From: Brasenia schreberi
Taxonomy: Eukaryota > Streptophyta > Magnoliopsida > Nymphaeales > Cabombaceae
DNA: 64,000 nucleotides
NCBI GenBank assembly: GCA_036023115.1
Contig: JAYKKT010000064.1
Span: 8,874,501 to 8,938,500 of the forward strand
Direction of reading: 5' to 3'
In this document: piece by piece, positions 12,526 to 23,415 of the stretch
Layout: each line of letters starts with the position of its first letter
Numbering within the stretch: position 1 is the stretch's first letter
The notes under the pieces: model-generated
Database searches by the model: none
What the model was told of the DNA's origin: nothing
Seen by the model: only the letters and a program-made list of their open reading frames with translations
Program-made: the position numbers and the translations under genes

Positions 12526-12833
12526 ATCAAACGTACAAGAATTGACATTGGAGACCACTTTTGTTGGCTACCTCTCGTTGACAAGTACTTAATACAATTA
12601 CTCTACATCAATGCTTATAACTACAATAGAAGCACTGCGATCGAACAGACTATATGACAAGCAATAACAACTTCAATCATCAGGGCCAATCATGCAACAA
12701 ATAGACGCATATATCGAAAACCTTTTGCCGTGGTTCAATGATCTATCTGCCTATTGAGGTTTTACTTTAACAACTGAAAACTTTTGCTGCCTTCGGTCAT
12801 GGTGATCAAGTCCTGCAGTCCGTCAACTGCCTG

Positions 12834-15800
12834 CTAATCTATAGCAATGATAAGGAAACCGACAGAGACGTACATGAGGAAGACTGGGTACAAGGCAAGA
12901 GCTTTTCTTCTTGGTGAAACAGACACACTCATGAAGGGATACGCAGCCCATGAGCTCCATGCCAGTGTTATTGACACGATTACTATTTTAAGTATCACAT
13001 TGTCTTTTAACATGCAAAGAAGAGCTCCAACATCCAAAGGGAACAGGCAGTAGCCCAGAAGGCTCAGACTTTGAAAAAAGATAATATGACCGCCCTGAAA
13101 TGACAAACCAAATCAGTTACCGGAATAAGAAACATAATTTCTAGGCCAGTGGTTATAACAGGAGAGAACATCAAAAGGGGGAAAAAGAAAATGCTGAATG
13201 GATTCAGAAACCTTTTAACAGCAGTATAACTCACCAGAAGCAGCACATTAAGTGTTAAAATAACAGCGCCTGCTGCAAGGACCCCGAAAGCAACAGCAAA
13301 AACCTCAGACTGCCAAGAGAAAGAAGAATAAGAACATAAGGCTTATTTCATTTAGAAACAAGCAAACCTGAGTGACTTCATGGGAGCAACATGGCAAGTC
13401 TCTTTTCAGATATCGAATGGCCTGGGGTCCAGCCATCAGAATAAATAGCCCGTATAGGAGAGAAACCAAGAAAGAAGGGATTTAAAAGCCCCAAAATATG
13501 AAAAATCACGTGATTCAGTTCACACACAGAGCGTATTGCTCATTCTGTACAGCCTGTATCATACAATATGATCCCACGCTGGTTCAATGACCTAGCACGA
13601 TACAGCCCCTTTATCATTTGAAATCCAATATGAGATGACACTGATACCAAATCCCGATAACACTAGTTAAATTCTGAAGTACGTATCAACTTCTCTAAGC
13701 TTCCATGGATCTGATCAGATAAGTCCACAATAATAGGTAGCTGAAAAACCATTTTGCTCTGTGTGAGCATTAAATAATGTCAAGCTACCTTCTTTCCACT
13801 AACAAGAAGCCACAAGGTAAGACTTAATGTTGATGTTGTTAGATGTTTCTAGCCACACAGAGATACATATCAATTTAAAGAAACAAAGAGTAAGCTGTAT
13901 GTTGAATATCTAACTCAACTTGTACAACAGCATGCTGCGCTCCTCCAGTTAGTCTTGAACATATATTGTCACAAGTCCAAAAAAGCAGTCAATATCAAGT
14001 CTGAGCATTGCACTAAGCCAACTATAACCTCAATTGTGCTTGCAGCTATCCACAAAAGGGTGCTTCAGGATTACCTCTAACAATTAATGGTTCTTGGAGA
14101 GAACAAACAGTAGACACCCCAAGTTTGCCTTCCAAAATGTGTCAGTCATACGCCCAAGCATTTTGAGATTACATAATTTGACAAACACTATAACATTTTC
14201 TGCCTCTTTTCAAACAAACGGTATCTTCTAGAGTTCCTCAATTAACCACCGTAAAAGGCACAGCCTACAAGTTACATAGTCCCTTTCAAAAAATTGAAAA
14301 TGGCTCCGTAGAAATATTCCAGAACCCAATGAACAAACTAATCGTCCAAGCTTTTCCTAATGGCTTTGAATGAAGGACCAGAATAATATATTATTATGGT
14401 CCACGATAGCTTCTTTACCCCAAAAGGATATCATAATCTCCACACAAATGAAATTCTTTTCCAGATAAGGGAAGAGTCTTGATCTTGACATTTACTAGCT
14501 TTTCTCGTGTCAGCCTTTCTGAGAGTAGCATGAATTGTGATCGTCTTCATTTTTTCCCCATTAGTGTAGCTGTTAACAAAAGGTGGTTTTACAAAATGAG
14601 TGAAACCCAATCACTTGATCTATTTATATCTTCTTGCACTTTTCTACATTGGGGTGAAAATAATAATGTTGATTCAGTTACAGAAAAGATAGTAGCTTCA
14701 CAAATACCAATTAGTCTACTTGGTGTCATGACTATATCTTTTGAGAACTAAGAATCCACTCATAAAGAGAAAATGAAAACTAGCATTGGATGTATCTTTT
14801 ACCATTTCATGGTCAAAAGCTTTGATTCCTATTCTCCTTCTTCACTGTCATTCTCCATTCTATACACCCTTTTATAATTTCAATGCGTCTTAGTCAAACT
14901 AATCATAGTTCGATTTATGTATTACTGTGTTGCTTCTTAGGTCTGCATCGAAAAGCTCTTAACTAAAACATGACATCACATACCTTGTGATGATAGAACC
15001 TATTCTCACCAAACTCCACCCTAGATCATGTTATCACTAAGATACATAGACTTCATGCTACGCCATTCCAAGACTCAACCAGATAAGCAGGTGAGCGTAA
15101 AGTGGCTCAGCAACTGTCCAAGTACATGCTCTCAAAGAACAAAATCTAAACGCTGATCTTGTAAGTTTGTAACAATGCAAAACCTAATAATATGGTCAAA
15201 ATTGCTGTAAGTACGAATTCTACATGTCTGAAATCATGTAAAATATTGATTGAAAGTGCACGATTATTAAGATATCTTAGTCAAACTAGTCATGGTTCCA
15301 TTTATGTATTACTGTGTTGCTTCTTAGGTCTCCATCGAAAAGCTTTACTATTCTTGCCAAATTCTGCACTAGATCATGTTATCACTAAGATACATAAAAT
15401 TCATGCTATGCCGCTGCAAGATTCAACCAGATAAGCTGGTGAGCGTAAAGTGGCTCAGCAACTGTCTGAGTACAAGCTCTCGAAGAACAAAATCTAAACG
15501 CTGGTCTTATGACAATGCAAAACCTAATAATATGGTCAGAATTGCTGTAAATATGAATTATATATGTCTGAAATCATGTAAAATATTGATTGAAAAACCA
15601 AGATCATTAAAAGGAACAATTATCAAGAATCTAAGCTAATAGTTTCTTGATCCATAGTGAAACCTGCTCAATGTACGGAGGACCAAAGTTAGAAAGCTTT
15701 CCTCAAGATGAAACTAATTGTTAAAAGCAATCTCGGGATTAGAATATGCTAAATAGCGAAAAGCATGGTGCAGTTAACAGCACGAGAAAAAAACAACTGT

Positions 15801-16354
15801 TGCAAACGCATCGAATGCAATAATCAGCTAAAAAATCATACCTTTTTCACTGATGCAGACCACGATAAAGTGAGACCGAGAAAGACAATGAAGAAAAAAG
15901 GCCCCCAAAGGTCCCAATCCCTCAATGCCTTGCCCGGATCTTCACGATTCGGATTGGGGAACACCACAAGCTTCAAGTTGCTTACAATTCTCAACAGATC
16001 CCGCTTTACCGTGTCCCACACGGGCTCCGTCAACGTGTTCGACGCCGATCCAAACGCACCCGCAGCAATGCTCTGACCCGAATTCACATTCGCATTCGAG
16101 TTTGCATTGGGCTTCTCTGACAGCGGTAGAACCGGAGGGACGGGTTTCTGGAGCGTCTGGGGAACCGACGACGGGATGAACGGCGATGATGAAACGGGAA
16201 TCGAAACCCTGGGCGGACTCGGTGGCCGGGCGGGCAAAACGGGGGAAGATCCGTGGAGAGCGGCCGATTGGACAGTCTGGTTGATTAGATTCTCGATCTC
16301 GTCGATGTCAGATTGGGAAGAGGGGTGGAGAGGGATGGTGTCGTTGTGCGACAT
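12834..16354 (-). CDS. YIP4: YIP4-type Yip1-family membrane protein (YIPF6-like)
   Basis: Three exons on the minus strand: 16354-15842, 13309-13235 and 13094-12834. All have GT/AG borders and both introns are phase 0. They give 282 residues, close to Arabidopsis YIP4. The start is the ATG opening [14 protein letters not shown], the usual N terminus of plant YIP4; an upstream in-frame ATG at 16375 is less likely. Residues 1-140 are a Pro/Ser-rich cytosolic tail. The Yip1 domain follows: the DLWGPFFF motif and TM1 at about 149-167, exon 2 encodes TM2 (172-196), and exon 3 carries the GYCLFPL motif, TM3, TM4 ([15 protein letters not shown]) and TM5 up to the stop. Known family role: in Arabidopsis, YIP4a/YIP4b act with ECHIDNA at the trans-Golgi network in secretion of cell-wall polysaccharides. 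Intron 1 (2.5 kb) holds a large direct repeat. The coding sequence is intact, so probably functional. Confidence 0.93.
14889..15600. repeat. Long direct duplication inside YIP4 intron 1
   Basis: Copy 1 (about 14889-15262) and copy 2 (about 15277-15602) share long ordered matches. Examples are GTCAAACTA.TCAT.GTTC, TTATGTATTACTGTGTTGCT, GGTGAGCGTAAAGTGGCTCA and TGTCTGAAATCATGTAAAAT. Copy 2 lacks about 50-60 bases present in copy 1 around 14960-15015. The two are clearly diverged, so the duplication is not recent. No coding content. Confidence 0.85.
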
Positions 16355-16428
16355 CTCCGCTCCTTCTCGTCGCAAAACCGTAACAATTACCGGCGGATCG
16401 ACGGATTAGTGGAGACGGGGCGGAAATG

Positions 16429-16437
16429 AAACCCTAA
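16429..16437 (+). promoter_or_regulatory. Telo-box-like motif upstream of the YIP4-type gene
   Basis: AAACCCTAA lies 75 bases upstream of the YIP4 start codon, in the presumed 5' UTR or core promoter. This motif (telo-box) is common in promoters of plant translation and housekeeping genes. One short match is weak evidence. Confidence 0.35.
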
Positions 16438-16439
16438 TT

Positions 16440-17316
16440 CTCTCGAAGGAACGCAAAGAGATACTCTCTGCGCCTCAGTTACTAGCCATTCCAGATCTGA
16501 GAAGCTGAAACGTGAAACGTCAATTCTTCCAACCTCGCTTAATTTCCTTCTTCCCGTTCGTAGAGAGAGAGAATTTGGCGCTTTTTCAGTCACACAGATA
16601 CGGGATACGGAACATGTAGTTCGTTTAGACAGAAATTAATGATTCGGGCTGACAATCTCTACCCGCCTGAGAACACAACCCAACCCGCCCTGCGTGGGGC
16701 GGGACTTCAGGGTTGGGAACCCGGCTCGCTGTGAGCGAGAGGGAGATGTACCACCGGCTGTCAGCTGGGGGTTTAGGGTAGACCCTTAAATATTTTCATC
16801 ATTCAATCAACACGATTAATGATAGAAATTTATTAAAAATCAAATATCAACTATAAAAAATACAATTCAAATTTCTACATTTGATCATTCCTATTGAATG
16901 ATCAATTGTAGAAAATGTACCAAGCACACCCTTAGTGAGATGCAACATAGATTGTGACCTGATGCATGGCTCGATTCGGTTTAAAGGCCATGTGAGCGGG
17001 ATGTGGGCGTTTACGATTAGGCAATAGAAACTGGAATATAAAGCTTGCAAGAAACATAAATGGTGTATTTGATAAATTGATGAGAGATGTCTGTCACATT
17101 TGCTTAGTCTCTATAAAGGGCCAACTATAAAACGTTAAATTAGGTATGGCTAATAAAAATGTATACCAAGCTCAAAAGGGCTCCATAATTATTTGTATTC
17201 CTCATTGGATGGATCTTCTTGCACCGTTCTACGGAAGGGAAACGGGATGCAGGAGTCGACAAATCTCATAAAATTGAGAAATGGGGAAACGGTAGTAATT
17301 AGAAAAAATATATAAG
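16440..17316. other. Upstream region of the YIP4-type gene; GC-rich repeat patch and AT-rich DNA
   Basis: 16640-16790 is GC-rich with CCCGCC/GGGCGGG inverted motifs and looks like a decayed TE end. 16790-16930 resembles the family B foldback core (ATTCAATCAACACGATTAATGATAGAAATT). No gene was seen. Confidence 0.35.
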
Positions 17317-17336
17317 TATATATATAAAGGAAATTA

Positions 17337-18311
17337 GACATGTACGATGGTGCAAAAACATGTGTGAGGACCCATGAAGGAATGACAGACTTCTTTGAAG
17401 TTAATATTGAGTTACATCAAGGTTCAACTTTAAATCCATACTTATTTATAATGGTGATTGATGAGTTAACGAAGCATATTCAAGATGAAGTACCTTGGTG
17501 TATGTTATTTGCATATGACATTGTGTCAATGGAGGAGTCTAAGGAAAAAGTTAGTAGAAAATTCAAACTATGGAGAGAAACATTAGGAAGTAAAGGCTTC
17601 CGACTTAGTAGAACAAAGACAGATATATGAAATGTAAGTTTGATCATTTGATTACTTCAGAGAACATAAAAATTAAAATTGACACACATTGCATCCCCCA
17701 AAAGAAAAGTTTTAAATTTCTGGGGTCAATTTTTCAGAGTGATGAAAGAATTGATAGAGATGTTACACATAAAATTAATGCCGGTTGGTTAAAATGGAGA
17801 GGAGCATCAAGTATTCTTTGTGATTAGAATATACCATTAAAGTTAAAAGGTAAATATTATAGAGCATCAATTAGACTTACCATGTTTTATGGTTGTGAGT
17901 GTTGGACAGTTAATCATCATCATGTACAAAAGATGTTTGTGACAAAAATGAAGATGTTGAGATGAATGAGTGGTCATATAAGAAAAGACCATATACATAA
18001 TGAGGTTATTAGAAATAAATTATGTGTGGCACCAATAGAAGATAAAATGAGAGAATATCGTTTAAGGTGGTTTGAACATATAGAAAGAATATCAAAAGAA
18101 TAAACTGTAAGAAGGTATGAAAAACTAGATTTTGAAAGTATTACAAGAGGTAGAGGACGACCACAAAAGTGTTGGAAAGAAACAATAAAGAATGCTCTAG
18201 CTTATTGTGAGTTAATTGCTAACATGACACATAATTGGGTTATGTGAAAACAAAAAATCCATGTAGCTGACCCCGTCTAGTATGGGAAAAGGCTTAGTTG
18301 TAGTTGTTGTT

Positions 18312-18318
<7 letters not shown>
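17337..18318 (+). mobile_element. RTE-type LINE fragment (reverse transcriptase C-terminal half), flanked by a target duplication
   Basis: Conceptual translation in three adjoining segments gives recognisable RTE-clade reverse transcriptase: LHQGSTLNPYLF, then FAYDIV where active copies have an Asp-Asp catalytic pair, then [37 protein letters not shown] and finally a VADPV block. The element closes with GGCTTAGTTGTAGTTGTTGT, the TTG-type tandem tail of plant RTE elements. It is dead: in-frame stops at 17630 and 17826, further stops later, and the first catalytic Asp is changed to Tyr. TATATATAAAGGAAATTA precedes it (ending 17336) and is repeated after the tail (ending 18359), consistent with a target-site duplication. 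The TA part of the 3' copy has since expanded. Confidence 0.9.
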
Positions 18319-18352
<34 letters not shown>

Positions 18353-18465
18353 GAAATTAAATATATGGTGTAAAATATATAAAATTATGTTTTATATAAA
18401 TATATAACACATAAACAAAGGAATACAATAAGTATAAACATATATTTGTAAAAAAATAGATATGT
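18319..18465. repeat. (TA)n run and AT-rich DNA after the RTE copy
   Basis: (AT)n at 18314-18349 is the expanded part of the downstream target duplication. The following AT-rich sequence has no features. Confidence 0.6.
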
Positions 18466-18469
18466 CCAA

Positions 18470-19082
18470 CCATTCATATACTAGAGATGGCAATAGGACA
18501 GGCTTTGACTCCATTCGCACCTGTCCTGTACTACAAACTTCTTTGTACACTCCGTTTCGTAGGTCTTGGGGATCAAACCTCGGCGCCACCCCAACCCTTT
18601 TTGTTATAACTTGGCCCCGTCCCGTCCTACCCCATTTCAACCTTGTTTTTTAGAAAAAAATCAGTTAATATTATATAGTTAAAAAATACAATATTTTTAT
18701 GGTATTTTATGTTATTAAATTAGAAGTTATTATATGAATATGTATACAGTTAATATATATATATATATATGCATATAAAATATTTATAAACATATAAAAT
18801 ACATGATATATGTATATTTTATATATGCACACAAAAATATTATATATATATCGGAGCACCCCTACTCTTTCCCACCCCTCTTCCGGGTCATTCCTTCGGG
18901 TCGGAGTGGGACGGAACGAGGTGGATATCCACGGAGCGGGTGAATCCCGTTTCGGTCTGTTTCCGTAAAGGGACACGTCGGGACGTTTCCGTGCAAGTGT
19001 GGGATGGATCATAGAGCGTTTCTGGTAGATCTGACAGAACTGGATCCGGGTCTGCTCTGAACCCGACCATTGACACCCTGTA
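18470..19082. repeat. GC-rich dispersed repeat reaching the PPR gene's 5' flank
   Basis: It starts with ACTAGAGATGGCAATAGGAC at 18480 and contains GGGTCGGAGTGGGACGG at 18899 and GACGGAACGAGG-type motifs. It ends near GAACCCGACCATTGACACCC at 19079. Plant non-autonomous elements of the type TAGGGATGGCAA...GGGCGGGG look like this. The middle (18660-18850) is AT-rich with (TA)n. Its right end lies only about 50 bases before the PPR start codon. Exact termini were not determined; the unit may be two separate insertions. Confidence 0.5.
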
Positions 19083-19131
19083 GCCTTGGTGCAGTATAGG
19101 AATCGGGTCCTAACCACCGCCTTGCCTTTTG

Positions 19132-21297
19132 ATGGGTGCAACGGTAACTGCCACGGCCTCCCTCCTTAACCGTCTTCTCCAACACGCCGGCCGTCGCGGG
19201 ACTCCCCGTCACTCTAAACCCGTCTCCAGATCCCCAAAACCACATCATAACACCAAGCAAAGCATTCTCACCTCGCTCAACTCTGGCCGCCTCGGCACGG
19301 CTGTTTCGATCCTATGTTCCTCTAATGAGCCCGTCGACTCTGAGACGTACATCTCTCTTCTCCAATTCTGCATTAGTAAGCGATCTGTTCACAATTGCAA
19401 AAGAGTTGTAGTTCATCTTTCATCATCTGATGCGCCGTCATTGTTTTTGCTGAACCGTGCCATCGAGGCCTATTGTAAATGCGGATGTGTAGAAGATGCA
19501 CGCCAGTTGTTTGATGGAATGCCTAAAAGGAACGGAGGGTCGTGGAATGCCATCATGTCTGGTTATGCACAATTGGGTCGTCCTCAGGATTGTCTAAATT
19601 CATTCCTTCGGATGAATAAGATTGACGGGATGAGGCCCAATGAGGTGACCTTTGCGAGTGTTCTTGGCGCCTGTGCATCTCTACTTGCTTTGAATCTTGC
19701 TAAGCAGGTTCATGGTCAGTTGGTTCTAATTGGGTTCACATCAAATGTTGTTTTGGGAAGTGCGCTTGTTGATGTATATGGGAAGTGTTGGGTTATGGAT
19801 GACTGCTGGCAGAAGTTCAAGGAGATTTCGGAGCCGAACTTGGTGTCATGGAATGTCATCATTAGGAGGTACTGTGAGGTTGGAAAGGAGGAGGAGGCTG
19901 TGAGTTTGTTTTCTAAGATGATTAGTGGTGGATTCAAGCCATTGAGTTTCACGTTTGCTAATGTGTTGTCCGCTTGCTCAAGCATTTTGGCCATCATGGA
20001 AGGCTTTCAGGTACATTCTCTTGCAGTGAAAGTTGGGCTTGATTTAGATGAGTTTGTTATGAGCTCCCTTATTGATATGTATGCAAAAGGTGGGCTTTTG
20101 GATGATGCACACCTTTTATTTGACAAAGCCAAATCCAGGAATGTGATCTCATGGACAGCAATTGTATCAGGATATGCAAAGTGTGGCCAAATCGAGGCGG
20201 CAAGGTCCCTATTTGATGCAATGCCTCAGAGAAATGTTGTATCATGGAACGCGATGCTGGCAGGTTATGTTCAGCTGATGGACTGGGAAGAGGCATTGGA
20301 TCTTTTCACATGGTTGCAGAAGTGTGCTGTTGACCTTGACCACATTACTCTTGGATTGCTTCTTAATGTTTGTGCTGGGATATCTGATCTTGAAATGGGC
20401 AAACAAGTTCATGCATTTGCTTATAGGCATGGGTTCCATTTGAATCTTTTTGTGGGCAATGCTATTCTTGACATGTACTGGAAATGTGGAAACTTAGGAA
20501 GGGCACATGTTTGGTTCTCTGAAATGGTTGTTCGTGATAGAATTACATGGAATTCCTTGATATCGGGTCATGCAAATAATGGACAGAGTGAGGAAGCTCT
20601 TCAAGTTTTTGTTGAGATGTTACAAGAAGCTCAGCCAAATGAATTTACATTCAGCAGTGTCCTAGCAGCATGTTCCAATATCTTTTCTCTCGAGTTTGGA
20701 AAGCAGGTGCATGCTCACAGCATCCGGAGTCATCTTGAAACTGATATCGTGATTAGGGGGGCACTCGTTGACATGTATTCAAAATGCCGATGCATTGATT
20801 ACGCTCTCAGGATTTTCCTGATGGTAGATTCACCTGATATCATCCTGTGGAATTCGATCATCTCAGGGTGTGCATATAATGGAAGGGGTGAAGAGGCTAT
20901 AAAGCTCTTTGAGTCCATGCAGCAGAGAGGGGTGAAGGCAGACCATGTAACCTTTCTTGGTGTGTTAGTGGCATGTATTTCAGATGGTTTGGTTGACTTG
21001 GGTAAATGGATTTTTGCTGCAATGGGTGATGAATACTGCATCGTACCCAGAGTGGAGCACTATGGGTTGATGATTGATCTCTTGGGGAGAAATGGATGTA
21101 CGGATGAACTTGAAGATTTCATAAAGAGTATGCCCTTTGATCCTACACCATCAATGTGGAGTTCAGTTTTAGAAAGTTGCAGAATTTATGGGAACTTCAG
21201 GTTGGAAGAATGGGCAGCTGGGCACCTTTATGAGATGAGTCCAGAAGCCCAGCACCCGGTGAGAACTGACTGTGAGAACAACTTAGGCGTTGGTTGA
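19132..21297 (+). CDS. Pentatricopeptide repeat protein, PLS class with E-type end
   Basis: Intronless frame of 721 residues starting at the ATG at 19132 (MGATVTATASLLNRLL). Residues 1-50 are rich in Ser, Thr, Arg and His with few acidic residues, suggesting an organelle targeting peptide. From about residue 105 to 620, tandem PPR units of the P, L and S types follow. Repeated signatures include CGCVEDARQLFDGMPKRN, SWNAIMSGYAQLG, PNEVTFASVLGACA and GKQVHAHSIRS. The region from VEHYGLMIDLLGR resembles the E motif (PSMWSSVLESCRIYGNFRLEEWAAGHL). The usual end of the E region and any E+/DYW part are absent: the protein diverges after MSPEAQHPV and stops. PLS-class PPR proteins bind organellar RNA, often for C-to-U editing. 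With no DYW domain, any editing would need a partner. The target cannot be read from sequence here. Confidence 0.93.
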   Translation: MGATVTATASLLNRLLQHAGRRGTPRHSKPVSRSPKPHHNTKQSILTSLNSGRLGTAVSILCSSNEPVDSETYISLLQFCISKRSVHNCKRVVVHLSSSDAPSLFLLNRAIEAYCKCGCVEDARQLFDGMPKRNGGSWNAIMSGYAQLGRPQDCLNSFLRMNKIDGMRPNEVTFASVLGACASLLALNLAKQVHGQLVLIGFTSNVVLGSALVDVYGKCWVMDDCWQKFKEISEPNLVSWNVIIRRYCEVGKEEEAVSLFSKMISGGFKPLSFTFANVLSACSSILAIMEGFQVHSLAVKVGLDLDEFVMSSLIDMYAKGGLLDDAHLLFDKAKSRNVISWTAIVSGYAKCGQIEAARSLFDAMPQRNVVSWNAMLAGYVQLMDWEEALDLFTWLQKCAVDLDHITLGLLLNVCAGISDLEMGKQVHAFAYRHGFHLNLFVGNAILDMYWKCGNLGRAHVWFSEMVVRDRITWNSLISGHANNGQSEEALQVFVEMLQEAQPNEFTFSSVLAACSNIFSLEFGKQVHAHSIRSHLETDIVIRGALVDMYSKCRCIDYALRIFLMVDSPDIILWNSIISGCAYNGRGEEAIKLFESMQQRGVKADHVTFLGVLVACISDGLVDLGKWIFAAMGDEYCIVPRVEHYGLMIDLLGRNGCTDELEDFIKSMPFDPTPSMWSSVLESCRIYGNFRLEEWAAGHLYEMSPEAQHPVRTDCENNLGVG

Positions 21298-22431
21298 ACT
21301 GGAAAGCAGAAAAAGGTTTAGAACACATATATTTGAAATTTTCTAGGTGGTAAACCTGTTAGTAGTCTTGATTCTTTGCCATGACAGATAGTGATCTCCT
21401 GTCTGGGAAAGGAGTCTTTCAAAGAATATGGAAGCCAGATGTCATTGACTTCTGTCAGTGATCAAGGCTTGGCAAGCATCATTTTTCATTATCATAGTAC
21501 AACTATGTGTGAACCTCGTGATAGACATCCTGGTGGCTGAAGCAGAATCATCGGACTGGTACAGAGAAAGAAGACATGCCACACAGCAGTCTCGAGCAGG
21601 ACGAGTTGCTTGCTCAGCAGAAGGGTCTAGAATTCCTTTCACTTGCTAGATAATCTTGCCATATCTCACGCTCCATATGACTAGGAGTAAAAGAGCACCA
21701 TACTTTTCAGGGATAGCAATCAAACTTGCAAATTTGTTCTTAGATCCAGAGGGGACGCTGATCATTGGTGGAAGTTGTGTTTGACTGATCGTCAACAAGT
21801 GATCGTTTTCTAATGGGTGTAAGTTGTTGAGAATCATCAACTTAGCAACTAAGTAGCAAATCAAATGACCCGATGCAGGGATATGATGAAGTTTCACATA
21901 TGTAGAGCCAGCTCAAATGCCTTCGGTTGTGAAGCGGACTTAGTTACTAAGACTGGTCTGCATGGAGACAGACTCTAGGGAAAAGTTTGTCCTAGAATGC
22001 AGTGAGAAAGCAAAATTGCCAACTGAACAGACAGAAGTATGAAATTTGAAGGTCTACAGGACGCAGCGTAGTAAAATATGTGGGTTCATTTTTTTCCCCT
22101 TGGATTATCATGCGTAGTATGACCAATCTAAGGTGCCTGCAGTTACCAACAATCTTTGGCGTTTTCATTTCAAGTGATTAGAGGAATCAAAAGTTGCAGT
22201 TCATTAGTGAATTGGATAATGGTGCATCTGATTAGAAATTAGTGTCACATTGGTAGTGCTATCCTTGAGTGCCAATTGGAAAATCTGGTACTGAGTTTTA
22301 CACAAGCATATTGGCCAGTTTAGACGTATCCTTTGTAAACGTATAAATAGGGGAAACAGTTTTGGGAATCTTGTCCATTGCAGCAACAAGTCCATGAATA
22401 GTTTGTGCTTGCATTGATGTGCCCACAACAT

Positions 22432-22467
<36 letters not shown>

Positions 22468-22669
22468 GCGGGGGGGTACTGAGAACAAACTGAAGGGCAT
22501 CCAAAACGAGCTTTCCATTTGGCAATAATAGATGAGTTTGTTAATTCTCATTTGGGAAAAATGGAGACTTGAATTTATCTCCTTAATTATGTAGATGCGA
22601 TGAAGACCATACTGGTGTTCGTTGTGTGGATGATTCTACATGCAAGTAAACTTGTAATGTTTATGGTTA
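21298..22669. other. Downstream flank of the PPR gene; no further gene seen
   Basis: No supported coding region. A (CT)n(GT)n tract lies at 22432-22466, followed by a G run. Frames on the minus strand across it are produced by the simple repeat. Confidence 0.45.
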
Positions 22670-23035
22670 TGTGTTAGGTAGCTAATCATCAATATATACA
22701 AAAGATCCACAATAGAAATAAAGATGTGATAAATATGTGGTTACATAAGGAAAGACTGCATACATAATGATATTATTATAAATAAATTGGGAAGTAGATG
22801 AAATAAGAAAAAATCATTTAAGATGGTTTGAACACGTGGAAAGACAACCAAACAAAGTTCGAAGGCATGAGAAACTAAATCATGAAAATCTTAAAAGAGA
22901 AAAGGAAAGACCACAAAGTGTTAGAAGGAAATAACAAAGAATTATTTAACTTATATTATCGAGTTCTATGAAAACAAAGAACCCATATACCCGACTCCAT
23001 ATGGAAAAAAGCTTAGTTGTTGTGGTTGTTGCTCT
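22670..23035 (+). mobile_element. Decayed RTE LINE 3' fragment
   Basis: Ordered matches to the 3' part of the RTE copy at 17337: GGTAGCTAATCATCAA..ATACAAAAGAT, AAGGAAAGACTGCATACATAATGA, AAGATGGTTTGAACACGTGG, GAAAGACCACAAAGTGTT, then CCGACTCCATATGG and a GCTTAGTTGTTGTGGTTGTTG tail. Many substitutions and small deletions; no open frame. Confidence 0.85.
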
Positions 23036-23270
23036 ATAGAGTTGGGAAACCTCTTACCTAAATTGAAGGATCCCAATTGCATGAGACTTTTGGACAAGAA
23101 ACAGCAATTACCACCACCCTTCGGGTTAAAATTGAGATACCCTTAGATTCTACATGCTTTTACTAGAACTATGTACCGTGAAAAAATCAAATATGAAATA
23201 TTCTTCTTTCACTTAAGTTTTCTTTTCATATGTTAATTCTTCCTTTCGCTTCCCATAAAATGGTCATCTT
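23036..23270. other. AT-rich intergenic DNA
   Basis: Nothing recognisable. Confidence 0.4.
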
Positions 23271-23274
23271 ATGC

Positions 23275-23415
23275 ACCGAGAGCCTTAGCTCAATGTCAAG
23301 ACGCTCTAGCTTACTGTTGTTGTTGCTGTTGGTGAGGAGTTCGACTTTCAGAAGGTACATGTATGGGTGTCTGTGAGTGTCAGTGTATTAGGCTTCAGCC
23401 TCCTCTTGTAAAAAA
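23275..23415 (+). mobile_element. tRNA-derived SINE-like copy with tail
   Basis: Full-length copy on the plus strand: head CACCGAGAGCCTTAGCTCAA (A box), B box GAGGAGTTCGACTTTC, then ATGTATGGGTGTCTGTGAG. The 3' end is GGCTTCAGCCTCCTCTTGTA followed by an A-rich tail. About 140 bp, within the usual plant SINE size range. The mid-region contains a TTGTTGTTGCTGTTG insertion not seen in other copies. Confidence 0.7.

Noticed and set aside
15765..16409. Plus-strand frames opposite YIP4 exon 1
   Set aside because: They are shadows of the high-GC YIP4 exon on the minus strand, which matches a known family throughout.
18707..19141. 144-codon minus-strand frame overlapping the PPR 5' end
   Set aside because: It lies in GC-rich repeat and (TA)n sequence, reads through the PPR promoter on the other strand, and has no protein-like domain.
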